Positions 34,169 to 46,683 of a DNA stretch of 64,000 nt are shown here, one piece after another (within the stretch, counting starts at the first letter, position 1; each line of letters opens with the position of its first letter). The position numbers and the translations under genes were made by a program. This DNA is from Kitagawia praeruptora (Eukaryota; Streptophyta; Magnoliopsida; Apiales; Apiaceae): NCBI GenBank assembly GCA_037693485.1, contig CM075352.1, forward strand, positions 20,456,001 through 20,520,000. Direction: 5' to 3'. The notes under the pieces are model-generated. The model had not been told where the DNA came from. It did no database searches and saw only the letters and a program-made list of their open reading frames with translations.

Positions 34169-36620
34169 ATTATTGTAAATTCCCCTTTTTATAAGATCAT
34201 CATTCAATTTATCAACACCATTTCACATTTTCATTTCCGTATATCACTTCCATTATCAATTATCATTCACTCATATTATTTTCATTCTCGCACATTATTT
34301 CTATAAAATATATTCATAACATAATACTTTGATTATGATTCAGACATCTCTTTTATATTCAAGAATTTAAATATGCTTTTATATCCATAACATATTCCAT
34401 CTACTTAAAAAGTAGTAATTAATAATCAAATAATATTTATAATACCACTAACACCAAAAAGAATATTTTTAATATAGTATTATAAACCATATAACCCTGG
34501 ATAACAACTGATACCATTCTTTCATATTCCCTTAATCATAAGGCATGTTCACTTCATGCATAATCATCTCTATGTATATTCATATCCATCTCATACTCAT
34601 ACTCATATCCATATTCATACCATACTCATATACCTTCCCTTTTTACATCAATAATCGAGAAAAACCATTTCTTAACAATATAGTAACAATAGCATCTCAT
34701 ATATATATTTCATGAAATCAAGTTTCTTTGAAGATAAATAATTTCCAAGTAGGGATAGAAAAGATCTTGCCTCGGTTCCTGTATCCTGACAGTAAGGCTG
34801 GTCCCTCTTCCGGAGTTTCTATAAACACAAAAGGACCGTCATTAGAATATCACATCTCTTACTCACTACACTCTTGTATAACATTACCCTTGATACTTCA
34901 ATATATGCCTAACGTATCACTATTACCCCAAAGGTTCAAGAACTTAACCATTTATAAGCTCAAACGAAGTTTCAGTGGTTTTTCACCATTTTCCCTAACG
35001 ACCACACTTAACTGTAAAAATTCTCAGAAAATATTGATTTCGAATTTTAATGTAAGGTCAACTGTCAAGGGTCCTCTGACCACCCTACTACCTTATCCCA
35101 AAATTTCGTGGCTTATAAAAATGTCCAAGTATGGTAACTTTAGCCTCAAAGTTGATACAATTACGTTTTCTCGGTTATCGAACGTCTTTCACTAAAACTG
35201 ACTTTTCTCCTAAACCGTTCATCAGATTTTAACGCACCTTATATCAAAACGATCTATGAACTAAGCTCTATCATTTCATGGTCAATTGGTAACCTAGGCA
35301 GTGAGGTACCGTATGAATGCAGGGGTCACAAAACAGGGCAGTTTTCGTTCTAACGAAAATCGGACATTATAACTGCTGTAATTTCATACTTTCCAAAATC
35401 AAACTCCTCCAAATCAATCATCCACCTTATACACCATCACCTACACCATGTGGTCATCTTACCAACCATGGTTACAAGCACATACTCCTTCCAAAATCAA
35501 CTTTAATCACTTACAAACACTTATAACATCATAATCATAACATTTATACCACTTAATCACTAAACACAACTATATCCATCATAAACATAAAAGAGCAAGC
35601 ATGATTATACCTTCTTGAAGCTTTGATAACCCTTAAAAATCCTTGATAAACCTTGGGCACTCCTTAAACAACCTTAGATTAACTTGAATCAACTAAAGAA
35701 ACCATGAAAACAAAGTTAACAATTCGGAATTACTATTCATCAGCTGAAAGAACATGAAAAACGACCCCTTTACCTTGCTTTTATGGAAAACTCTTGTGAA
35801 ATACGACTTGTAGGTTATCTCATGGGCTTTCTAAAAAGCTATAGAACGCAAAATTTGGCTGAGAAACGAAGAAGTTATGGTCATTTTACTGGGCTGTTCT
35901 TGTTTTGGCCGAAAATTGTAATATGGATGGGGGAGAGAGTTTTGTTCTTTGTTTTGATCTTATCCCTCTTTAATCTTGTTAATATTTGTTAGCTTTAGCT
36001 TGTCCTAGAAGCCTTGGAAGATATTTAGAGATTAAAAGCTTGCAAAGTTACTAATTTACCCCCTTAAAACAAGTTAATGGAAAGTGATACCACTTGGATT
36101 TTCTAATCTCTTATTTTCTATGTTTTCTAAGTAAAATGCCCATCACATTGGTAAATAATATGGTATGTATCCTTGTTATATTACTAATCTTGGTTGCTTG
36201 GTTTCCATACTCGTCTAATTGTGGTTCGTTTCGAGTAAACCTCATTATCTCAGTGGTTTTCGAAATCATTTACGAATCCAATTTCCTTTGGTATTCTCTT
36301 AACTTAATAATCCCTTGGTTTAATCTAAATTCACTAATCCCTCAATTTGTCATTCTTATAATATTTCCATGCTCCTCAATATCCAATAGAAGCTTATTCG
36401 AAATCAAAATCCTCAAAATCCATATTCAGGAATTTCTGAAATCTATCGTCATTTCGAGTCACTTAATTTCAGTGTATAATATTAATATGGTTTCTGTTTA
36501 TTCATTTTCTGTTTCCATTATAGGGTACCTACGTACCATTTCTCTAAATCCTCGAAATTTACTATTCATGTGACCACTGTAGCATTACTGAAGTTAGGGT
36601 TATTACATCCTTCCCCCCTT

Positions 36621-37169
36621 AAAAGGATTCCGTCCCGGAATCACGTCAGAAATGTCCATAGATACCTTTTCATCCACACCTTATAACTTCTATACCACTT
36701 TCTCCATCCTTTTTCCTTCATAATATCTCTATCTTGTTTGCGCAAAAATATACCAACATAAACTTGCTTGTCATTCATCAACATTCCTCTTTTGGTTATG
36801 GGTATCGGCCATCACATTGGCCTCCCCTGAATGGTAGTATATCTCACTTATGGTTTATCCCTATGTTGATCTCTATCATGACATAAAATATACACACTTC
36901 GATCTTATTATATCTTGTCTCTGTAAAATCTTCCAGAAATCCGACTAGAATAAGATTCTTTGAAACAATTGTAAGAAAATATTACCTATAATATATATTT
37001 CCTGTTCGTATATAAACAAGTCTGTGGTTTACCCCCAAAATACTATTATTCTCCTTTTCATAGAATTTCTAACCCCTAACAGATACTGATTTTCCTTATC
37101 TAGATTATCAACCTACCTATACCATTCATTGACCACATTGATTCCTAACAAAACATTTACACTAAAAAT
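36621..37169 (-). other. Gag-only element, 3' internal non-coding region
   Basis: This lies between the gag end and the purine tract. No ORF and no pol remnant was recognised. Confidence 0.6.
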
Positions 37170-38441
37170 TTAAATACTAGAAAAATGTTCACCTGTATCT
37201 GTATCCGGCTTTCTCAATGCCTCTCCTAAAGTCATATTGTACACCCTGGCAGTAGGTCTATTTGAAGCAGTCATACTTTGTCCTGGTGCGGACGACTCAC
37301 CGGAACGGCAATCTCTGGCAAAGTGTCCTAATTTCCCACACTGGTAACACTTCATGTCACTCCTATCGACTAATGGACACTTGTCTAGAAAATGCCCCTT
37401 TTGTCCACACCTAAAGCAAGTTATTCCTAACACTCTACACACTCCTGAATGCTTCTTACCACACGTGTTACAATCTGGCAATGGTGGTCGCGATTGATTA
37501 GACTGAAAGGTTCCTGTGGATCTACCACCTTGATTCACCGTCTCACTGTTAGTCTTATTATTCCCTGACTTTCCAAACTGGGGTTTTTGTCCTTTACCAA
37601 ATTTATTAAAGTAGCTTCCCTCACTTGAACCTCCTTTTGGACCCTCAAATTTTCTTTTCTTGTTCTCTCGACCTAATTGGTTTTGTTCACTCTCGGCCTC
37701 GATAATAGATGCCTTCTGAACCACCGCAGCATAATCAGTCAACTCAAATGGTGCCACTCTTGTCCGTAGCCATGGTTTCAATCCTTGTTGAAACCTTTTC
37801 GCTCGTTATTCCTCAGTACGCACAAATTCTGGAACAAACCTAGACAGTTCGGTAAATTTCGTTTCATACTCAGCCACTGTTAGATTTTCCTGCTTTAGCT
37901 CCAAAAATTTTATTTCCATCTGGTTCTCTAAGTACCTAGGGGAATATTTGTCTAGAAACACCCTAGTGAAACGCTCCCAAGTTATCACTCCCGCTCCCTC
38001 GAGATTTTTCTTAGCTTCCCACCAATAATTTGCCTCTCCCTTTAGGAGATAGGCTGCAAAGACTGTCTTCTGATCTTCCTCTACCCTCAGTATCTCAAAA
38101 GCCTTCTCCATCTCTTTCAGCCATGCCCTGGCTGCTACTGGGTTAGTGGTTCCCTCAAATTCTGGGGGTTTTAATGACTTAAAAGCACGAAAAGAGTTAG
38201 CTGCCTGGTTGGGAAGAACAGGTGGTTGTGGCGGATTCTGTGGATTAGCTAAATTCTGCCTCAATAGTTCCATAAATTGGTTAAAAGGGTTACCACCCTG
38301 ATTTCCCTGTTGACCAGTTGATTCATCTTCTTCTTCCTCATGATCTTGTTCATTATGAGCGTTTTCACCCTGCCTATTATGACTTCCTTCCTCTCTCTCA
38401 TTTTCCCTTGCATTCATTCTATTATTACGCTTAGGCGGCAT
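37170..38441 (-). pseudogene. gag: Gag polyprotein of the gag-only element, with one in-frame stop
   Basis: The start MPPKRNNRMNARENEREEGS lies downstream of the primer-binding site. An acidic low-complexity stretch is followed by the Retrotrans_gag domain (FRAFKSLKPPEFEGTTNPV, AARAWLKEMEKAFEIL, ANYWWEAKKNLEG, FLDKYSPRYLENQMEIKFLE). A TAA at 37806-37808 interrupts the frame after FVPEFVRTEE, and the same frame resumes with KRFQQGLKPWLRTRVAPFEL. Two CCHC zinc knuckles follow (CFRCGQKGHFLDKC and CYQCGKLGHFARDC). The frame ends after VYNMTLGEALRKPD, about where protease would begin in a full element. Apart from the TAA it is intact. An upstream in-frame Met at 38468 is less likely. Confidence 0.88.
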
Positions 38442-38468
38442 GATTCTGTATATAACAATATTCTTCAT

Positions 38469-39682
38469 TAATCACCCAAATTTAGGGTATAATATACATC
38501 ATTTCTATATACACATTCTCATATACACAATTATATCACTAGTTAACTCATTTATATACCATAATATTCTCAACTCAACTTTAGTAATTAAGCGTATCAC
38601 CTTTAGCACAATAACCTTTTCATTTAAGTCAATCACCTTATATACATCAATATCCTTGAATCTCAACATTTAATATCAAAATACAATAGAATTTAGACAT
38701 AATACACAAACTTCATTAATTATCCCCACTTCCTTTGTTTATCCTTATTCTAACTTTTCCCTCAAAATACACCTTACTCTCAATAGTAAATCTCAATTAT
38801 ACCTTAAAATTCCTAATATTCTTTTATCTCAATAATCCTCAAATATACCCATTTCTTCTCAAGAAATTCCTTCCTCTTTTATATCAAAACGCTTCTAGCT
38901 CTAATTATCTCTTATTGAAATTTCCATTGAAATCTCGAGTTTCCTCATATAATCACGTATACTCTAAACTTTGCTTCCATTATCCCATCCTTTACTGAAA
39001 TCTTCTATATTCAAAACAATTGATAGAATTTAGGAAACTTTGAATTGAAACGAACCCAGAAACAAGCAAGGGTTCCACAATAATTTATAAAATTAAGAGT
39101 TTTAAATAACTTTTATTTGAAACAAAAGGATATTTGAGAAATCAATATGATGGAAGAACCGTACGTCACACAAGTGAGGGCGTCCCCTCCGACTTTCTAT
39201 CACACAGACAGATTGTCCTTGTGTATACATATATGGTTGTTCCTCTTAGTTGGAGTAAGAAATATAGAGGAAAATTTAAATCACAATGATAAATACCATC
39301 TTCCAAAAATAATCTTAGAGGAATATTTTGACTAATACAATTTTGAAACACATTTCAAGGATACCAAAAGTTTTGAAAAGATACCGGCCCCTTTTGAATA
39401 AGAGATGATGAATCACCCTGGAATTACTCACGAGGTTATCTAACGTACACTTCCCGATACATCAAGTATTCCCCTTTTTCATATCGATCTCGTGTGCTAC
39501 ATAAACTTAACACTTTTGGCATAATAACCTTTATTAGCAATAATCTATAACATTATAATCACTACTTAGAATAAACGCTTCGTTCGATAAACCCCTCCTT
39601 GAACTCGATGTGAGTTCAAAATTTATATTATTAATAATATATTTATTATTATCACTCTTGTTCCTGAGCATTATGACTCTAA
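38469..39682 (-). other. Gag-only element, 5' untranslated leader
   Basis: A 1.2-kb leader between the primer-binding site and gag, AT-rich, without supported ORFs. Confidence 0.6.
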
Positions 39683-40760
39683 GCTCTGATACCAAACTGT
39701 GACAGCCCCAAATCCGGGGTCATGAATCTGGGCCATCACGGACCAACTTCCATTCAAAATCAATATCTCTTGGGATTTTTTTTTTTTATTATTTAATACT
39801 TATGCAATTGACCCCACAGTAACACACACACACACCAGTCATATGCTCAGAGAACAACATTCACCATAATAAAAGTTTAGAGTTAAACAGTTATTACAAA
39901 CCCAGAATCATACTTAAACACATTGCTGAATAATACTTCGACATGAAGCATTTCAACAATCAAAAGTTATTACACCAACTTACACACTTAATGTACACAA
40001 TCTATCAATACCCAACCGTCCGCTAGCTACCTCGGAAAGCGTTTCCAACACTCTCTCAAAAGTTCGTCTTTCCCGTACCCTCTTGCGGGGTGTAGTACGG
40101 AGTATCGGCGTACCTAGCTGTATATAGATAAGTAGCAAGAGTGAGCTATAATAGCTCAGCAAGATAATATTTTAAACTGGAATTTAAAATGTAACCAAGT
40201 ATACATGTATACATATGTAAGTAGTAACCAATTATAAACTTCAAGGGAGATTAAAACTCTTATTTAATAATACATCATCCACTTACTTTTATAAGAAAGA
40301 AATCTAGAATAATACAGTATCAGTTTCTCTTCTTAAATAATATAACAATCAATATAATCTTTCAGTGTAATATTTCAGGATAATATGAATACTTACTTAA
40401 ATCTCTTACTATCATCATCTCATTTCCTTCTTATGTAACAATTTTTATAAATTAATATAAAATCAGTTTCTCTTCATCTATAACAATAATTCCACCTTTC
40501 ATATCATTTTCCCTTTCCAGTATACCAATCTGACTTTATCATTTATTCTTTATTCACATATTGTAGGGGTTTTCACTGTTGCCGAATACGTGAGGCTCGA
40601 TGATCAGTCGCCCTCCGTATCCGTCCCTTTTTACTACCGGTAGAAGGAATGAAGGCCACCTGCTAACATCATCCCTGGAGGAAGGCCACCTGCTAACATC
40701 CTCCTGGAGGAAGGTCTACCACTACATCCTCCTTCGGCAACTCTTGGGCCGAAATGAAAC

Positions 40761-40892
40761 ATTAAGTGCTGGACTGTGCAACTTCCACACGGCCTCTTAC
40801 GCTTATTAAGTGCTGGACTGTGCAACTTCCACACGGCCTCTTACGCTTATTAAGTGCTGGACTGTGCAACTTCCACACGGCCTCTTACGCTT
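40761..40892 (+). repeat. Three perfect 44-bp tandem units in the right LTR
   Basis: The same three-unit array as in the left LTR, unchanged in copy number. Confidence 0.92.
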
Positions 40893-43336
40893 ATTATTGT
40901 AAATTCCCCTTTTTATAAGATCATCATTCAATTTATCAACACCATTTCACATTTTCATTTCCGTATATCACTTCCATTATCAATTATCATTCACTCATAT
41001 TATTTTCATTCTCGCACATTATTTCTATAAAATATATTCATAACATAATACTTTGATTATGATTCAGACATCTCTTTTATATTCAAGAATTTAAATATGC
41101 TTTTATATCCATAACATATTCCATCTACTTAAAAAGTAGTAATTAATAATCAAATAATATTTATAATACCACTAACACCAAAAAGAATATTTTTAATATA
41201 GTATTATAAACCATATAACCCTGGATAACAACTGATACCATTCTTTCATATTCCCTTAATCATAAGGCATGTTCACTTCATGCATAATCATCTCTATGTA
41301 TATTCATATCCATCTCATACTCATACTCATATCCATATTCATACCATACTCATATACCTTCCCTTTTTACATCAATAATCGAGAAAAACCATTTCTTAAC
41401 AATATAGTAACAATAGCATCTCATATATATATTTCATGAAATCAAGTTTCTTTGAAGATAAATAATTTCCAAGTAGGGATAGAAAAGATCTTGCCTCGGT
41501 TCCTGTATCCTGACAGTAAGGCTGGTCCCTCTTCCGGAGTTTCTATAAACACAAAAGGACCGTCATTAGAATATCACATCTCTTACTCACTACACTCTTG
41601 TATAACATTACCCTTGATACTTCAATATATGCCTAACGTATCACTATTACCCCAAAGGTTCAAGAACTTAACCATTTATAAGCTCAAACGAAGTTTCAGT
41701 GGTTTTTCACCATTTTCCCTAACGACCACACTTAACTGTAAAAATTCTCAGAAAATATTGATTTCGAATTTTAATGTAAGGTCAACTGTCAAGGGTCCTC
41801 TGACCACCCTACTACCTTATCCCAAAATTTCGTGGCTTATAAAAATGTCCAAGTATGGTAACTTTAGCCTCAAAGTTGATACAATTACGTTTTCTCGGTT
41901 ATCGAACGTCTTTCACTAAAACTGACTTTTCTCCTAAACCGTTCATCAGATTTTAACGCACCTTATATCAAAACGATCTATGAACTAAGCTCTATCATTT
42001 CATGGTCAATTGGTAACCTAGGCAGTGAGGTACCGTATGAATGCAGGGGTCACAAAACAGGGCAGTTTTCGTTCTAACGAAAATCGGACATTATAACTGC
42101 TGTAATTTCATACTTTCCAAAATCAAACTCCTCCAAATCAATCATCCACCTTATACACCATCACCTACACCATGTGGTCATCTTACCAACCATGGTTACA
42201 AGCACATACTCCTTCCAAAATCAACTTTAATCACTTACAAACACTTATAACATCATAATCATAACATTTATACCACTTAATCACTAAACACAACTATATC
42301 CATCATAAACATAAAAGAGCAAGCATGATTATACCTTCTTGAAGCTTTGATAACCCTTAAAAATCCTTGATAAACCTTGGGCACTCCTTAAACAACCTTA
42401 GATTAACTTGAATCAACTAAAGAAACCATGAAAACAAAGTTAACAATTCGGAATTACTATTCATCAGCTGAAAGAACATGAAAAACGACCCCTTTACCTT
42501 GCTTTTCTGGAAAACTCTTGTGAAATACGACTTGTAGGTTATCTCATGGGCTTTCTAAAAAGCTATAGAACGCAAAATTTGGCTGAGAAACGAAGAAGTT
42601 ATGGTCATTTTACTGGGCTGTTCTTGTTTTGGCCGAAAATTGTAATATGGATGGGGGAGAGAGTTTTGTTCTTTGTTTTGATCTTATCCCTCTTTAATCT
42701 TGTTAATATTTGTTAGCTTTAGCTTGTCCTAGAAGCCTTGGAAGATATTTAGAGATTAAAAGCTTGCAAAGTTACTAATTTACCCCCTTAAAACAAGTTA
42801 ATGGAAAGTGATACCACTTGGATTTTCTAATCTCTTATTTTCTATGTTTTCTAAGTAAAATGCCCATCACATTGGTAAATAATATGGTATGTATCCTTGT
42901 TATATTACTAATCTTGGTTGCTTGGTTTCCATACTCGTCTAATTGTGGTTCGTTTCGAGTAAACCTCATTATCTCAGTGGTTTTCGAAATCATTTACGAA
43001 TCCAATTTCCTTTGGTATTCTCTTAACTTAATAATCCCTTGGTTTAATCTAAATTCACTAATCCCTCAATTTGTCATTCTTATAATATTTCCATGCTCCT
43101 CAATATCCAATAGAAGCTTATTCGAAATCAAAATCCTCAAAATCCATATTCAGGAATTTCTGAAATCTATCGTCATTTCGAGTCACTTAATTTCAGTGTA
43201 TAATATTAATATGGTTTCTGTTTATTCATTTTCTGTTTCCATTATAGGGTACCTACGTACCATTTCTCTAAATCCTCGAAATTTACTATTCATGTGACCA
43301 CTGTAGCATTACTGAAGTTAGGGTTATTACATTTAG

Positions 43337-44190
43337 GCCACCTTTTGATATAAAATTCTGCATTTTAAAATGTTGTGGCAGGCTCATAGTGCGCAAGAAG
43401 AGTCACAACGAATGATTGCTGTGCGAAAAGTGTGTAACAGTCTTTGCAAGAGCAGTGCAAGAGCAGCAGTCTACAGGGAGGTCGATGCAGTCTTTGCAAT
43501 ACTTTACTTATATTTTCTATGTGTACACTTTTGGTAGTAGGTTGGTATTTTGAGAAAGACCAAGTTTAATGTAGAATTGTAATGTAAGTCGACATATGTT
43601 TCGACTTTAGACTAAGTAGTACAATGTTTGTGTTGCCAATAAAACTATATTCATATATGAAATTTCAAACAGGACATTGCAATGTGAACTAATAAAAATG
43701 TTGCAAAAAAGTGTTGCCAATAAAATTTAAAAGTATTACAATAGTAATTAAAATGTTGCAGAGACTGTTGCAAAAATATCAAAAAGTATTGCAAAAGGTT
43801 CCAAAATGTTGCATATAAATGTTGCAAAAAAACCCAAAAGAATTGCAAAATGCATAATAATGTTGCAAAAATATGTTGCAATAAACTCACTTTGTAACAT
43901 TTTTAAGTCAATTAATGTTGCAAAAAAGTGTTGCATTCGTCTGTTGTAACATATTCAAAATGTTGCTAAAACATGCAAAAGTGTTACAACAAACTACACC
44001 AAACTCTTTTTGTAATACTTTGAAAAGCGTTGCAATAAACACAAAAAGCGTTGCTATAGAAGGCTGTTGCCACGCCGGCAAATGCAACACTGACTTTTAG
44101 CAAAAGTGTTGCATAAACATCTATTGTAACACTTTTGGAGCCTAATGATACACTTTTTTGGTGTTGCAACAACCCATATTTGGTATAGTG
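43337..44190. repeat. CACTA right end with dense subterminal repeats
   Basis: From about 43670 to 44180 there are roughly two dozen copies of TGTTGCAA/TTGCAACA and GTGTTGCAAAA-type motifs in both orientations, many more than at the left end. The first 300 bp are unremarkable apart from short direct repeats (TCTTTGCAA, AGAGCAGTGCAAGAGCAG). Confidence 0.85.
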
Positions 44191-44193
44191 AGA

Positions 44194-44873
44194 CTTTGCA
44201 GCAAAAGTACATTTCGACCTTTTAGCATACAATTGATTTTCTTGTAATACTTTCAACACAATCTCTAAATGTTCAGCATGAGTAACCAAGTCTGGACTAT
44301 ATATGAGAATATCGTCAAAGAAAACTAACACAAACTTCCTCAAGTATGGCTGAAAAATTTGATTCATTAATGCTTGGAAAGTTGCTGGAGCATTAGTTAA
44401 ACCAAAAGGTAATACCACAAACTCAAAATGGCCATGATGAGTTTGAAAAGCAGTTTTGGAGTATCTATAGGCTTAACTAAAATCTGATGATAACCTGATC
44501 TCAAATCCAACTTTGAAAATATCTTTGCCCCATGTAACTCATCTATATTAGGAATAGGAAATTTATCCTTAATAGTGATATTATTTAAATGCCTATAGTC
44601 AACACAAAATCTCCATGTATTATCTTTTTTCTTAACCAAAATCACAGGAGAAGCAAAAGGGCTGTTACTAGTTTTGATAATACCACTTTTAAGCATCTCC
44701 TGAACCTGATTTTCAATCTCTGTTTTCTGAGAATGAGGGTACCTATAAGGCTTGAGCTTAAAAGGTTGAGCCCCTTCCTGTAAAGGAATCTCATGATCTA
44801 CTGTTCTAGTAGGAGGTAAAGTAGTAGGAACAACAAAAATTTCAGGAAATTTGTCAACAATAGAATTGATCAA
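44194..44873 (-). pseudogene. pol: Gypsy reverse transcriptase, N-terminal two thirds, frame-broken and cut by the CACTA element
   Basis: 44873-44397 reads through FKLKPYRYPHSQK, SNSPFASPVILVKKKDNTWR and FCVDYRHLNNITIKDKFPIP up to LDLRSGYHQI. A frameshift near 44430 moves the rest (VLPFGLTNAPATFQALMNQI, then FFDDILIYS with the catalytic aspartates) to another frame that ends at the CACTA insertion (44190). The 3 bases 44191-44193 are the AGA target duplication. Confidence 0.85.
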
Positions 44874-45559
44874 ACCTGGAATTTGATCACTTTTCTCCCC
44901 TGTTTAAGGTCAACTTGCAATGGTTCCTCTTGCTTCTCTAATGCAATAACTTCTTGTGAAGCTAAAGACAACATCTCCTGTTGAACTTTGTGAATTGCCA
45001 TCTCCTCATTATACTTCTGCAATTTCTTACCTCTTACTAAACTAATAGAAGCCTTCTTCACTGCCCCTTGCAATAACATTTGTTTATTTCCTTCTTCATC
45101 AGCATTTAAGTTCAAATATAACTTCTTAAAATCAAAGAATAATGGACTATAATGTTCCATCCAATCTACTCCAGCTATCATATCCCATCCTCCAATTCTT
45201 AAAACCCTCATATTACAATTGAATTTATACCCTTGAATCTCCCATTTCACCTTCTGAACCAAACTATTACTCTCAACAGAACTACCATCAACCATTTTCA
45301 CCTTGATAGTCTCACAAGGACCAACTGATAACCCACATTTAGAAACAATATTTGAATCCAAGAAAGTCATAGTACTACCCGTATCCACCAAGATAGTAAT
45401 ATGATGTCCTTGAATACTCCCTTCCAATGTAATTGTTTTTCTCCACATATTATCAGACAGGGCATTCAAAGAAGCTTCTGTAACTGTACCATCCTCCATC
45501 ATTTCTTCCGAATCATCCTTAAAATTCAACAAATCTGCTTCCCTATCTTCAACCAACAT
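44870..45559 (-). pseudogene. pol: Gypsy protease region (229-codon ORF)
   Basis: The frame carries the aspartic protease active site ILVDTGSTMTFLD, followed by the expected ANVV-like segment and RIGGWDMIAGVDWMEHY, as in plant gypsy proteases. The C-terminal part (KKASISLVRGKKLQKYNEEM) leads toward reverse transcriptase, which continues in a different frame at 44873. Confidence 0.8.
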
Positions 45560-46683
45560 AAAAGTAAACTATCATTCTTGCACTTATGACCTTGACTATA
45601 CTTGTCTCCACATTTATAGCACAGATGATTGTTTCTCCTATATTGAAACTCTTCAGGTGAAATCTTCTTGAAACCACTAGTAACATTAGAAGGTTTTTTC
45701 TCCGAAAGAACAGAACCCTTACTTTCTTTTTGATCTCCCTCCATTTTCTTGTGAAATGTACTAAAATTACCCTTCCCTTTACTTTCATTCCTTTTTACAA
45801 TAAGATCAACTGTTTGTTCTTGATACAGGGCAACCTCTATAGCATCCACTAAAGTTGCAGGTCTCATCAACCTCACCATAGGTTTCAATTCCCCTTTCAA
45901 CCCCGAAATGAAACTGGACACAAAATAAGATTCACCTAAACAAGCATTCTTACATAAAAGCAAAGCCTTAAGTTCCTCAAACTTCTCAACATACTCCATT
46001 ACACTTCCTACCTGCACCAACTTGTTAAATTCCTCTAGTTCATCCACCCCTCCTTTACGATCAAAACGTTTAATCAAAGCATCACAAAATTCCAGCCAAG
46101 AAATGTTTCCCTTAACAAATTTATAACTCTGAAACCAAATATCGGCCTTACCATCAAGATACATTTCTACTAATTCACTTTTAAGAGAATCACTTACCTG
46201 ATGGAACAGAAAAAATTTATTGCATTTCCTGATCCAAGATCTTAGGTCATCTCCATTAAAATGCGTGAGTTCCACCTTAGGATGACTGAAAGTGCGTTTT
46301 CCTTGATTTTCTTTATTCGAATCTTGATTCTTGAACAGAGATGCTAATGGAGTTTTATAAATCAATGGTGTTTGCAAAATTGGAGTTTTATCAACCAAGA
46401 TTTCTTCATCTCTACCGACCGTCTTCTGTATGTTAGAATGTCGCAATAAGTCGTCAAACTTTCTGGAGATCTTGTCATCCATAGCAACATTACAAGCTTC
46501 AATCCTAGACTCACACCCAGAAACCATGGCCAACAATTGATCCATCTTACTAATGATCTTGTCTTCAAAAGCCGCTTGAGTCACCTCAATATGCTTACAA
46601 CACTTAACACTCACTTCTTGAATCTTATTATCAAGATCCTTCCACTGATCGTCCATTGTTCTTGAACGAGTATTCGATGCCAT
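45526..46683 (-). pseudogene. gag: Gypsy gag (capsid/nucleocapsid region)
   Basis: The ORF starts MASNTRSRTMDDQWKDLDNK just downstream of the primer-binding site. A gag capsid-like region follows (WIRKCNKFFLFHQVSD, KADIWFQSYKFVKG, LEFCDALIKRFD), then a Lys/Ser-rich linker and a single zinc knuckle of the chromovirus kind (LCYKCGDKYSQGHKCK). The capsid forms particles and the knuckle binds RNA. The frame ends soon after the knuckle (CWLKIGKQIC). The protease continues in another frame with a 34-base overlap, so a one-base shift separates them. This could be a mutation, a programmed frameshift or a sequencing indel. Confidence 0.85.

Larger units (their letters stand above)
32975..43331 (-). 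mobile_element. Gag-only (TR-GAG type) gypsy LTR retrotransposon, 10.36 kb, very young
   Basis: The LTRs are 32975-36607 and 39698-43331 (3633 and 3634 bp), TG...CA, with target duplication TTTAG (32970-32974, 43332-43336). The minus-strand primer-binding site TGGTATCAGAGC is at 39683-39694, and a purine tract AAGGGGGGAAGGA lies at 36608-36620. I see only about three LTR differences: a T-run length change near 33051, A/G near 33879 versus 40600, and A/C near 35782 versus 42507. The 3.1-kb internal region encodes gag only; no protease, RT or integrase is present. It therefore depends on enzymes from another element. Confidence 0.93.
28472..44190. mobile_element. CACTA (EnSpm-like) transposon carrying host gene fragments, 15.7 kb including a nested LTR element
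   Basis: The terminal inverted repeats are CACTACACCAAATATGG on the left and its near-perfect complement CCATATTTGGTATAGTG on the right. The 3-bp target duplication AGA lies at 28469-28471 and 44191-44193. Subterminal regions are packed with TGTTGCAA/TTGCAACA and GTGTTACA motifs (28490-28660; 43670-44180), the usual transposase-binding architecture. Its own sequence is 28472-32974 and 43337-44190, about 5.4 kb. No TNP2-type transposase is recognisable. It carries ferritin and ALDH7 exons, so it is a non-autonomous, gene-capturing (Pack-CACTA) element. Confidence 0.93.

Noticed and set aside
34728..35195. 155-codon ORF in the LTR (identical at 41452-41919)
   Set aside because: It lies within the LTRs of the gag-only element, has no recognisable domain, and its duplication simply reflects the LTR pair.
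36094..36573. 159-codon hydrophobic ORF in the LTR (copy at 42818-43297)
   Set aside because: AT-rich LTR sequence gives an apparent hydrophobic protein; there is no supported start or homology.
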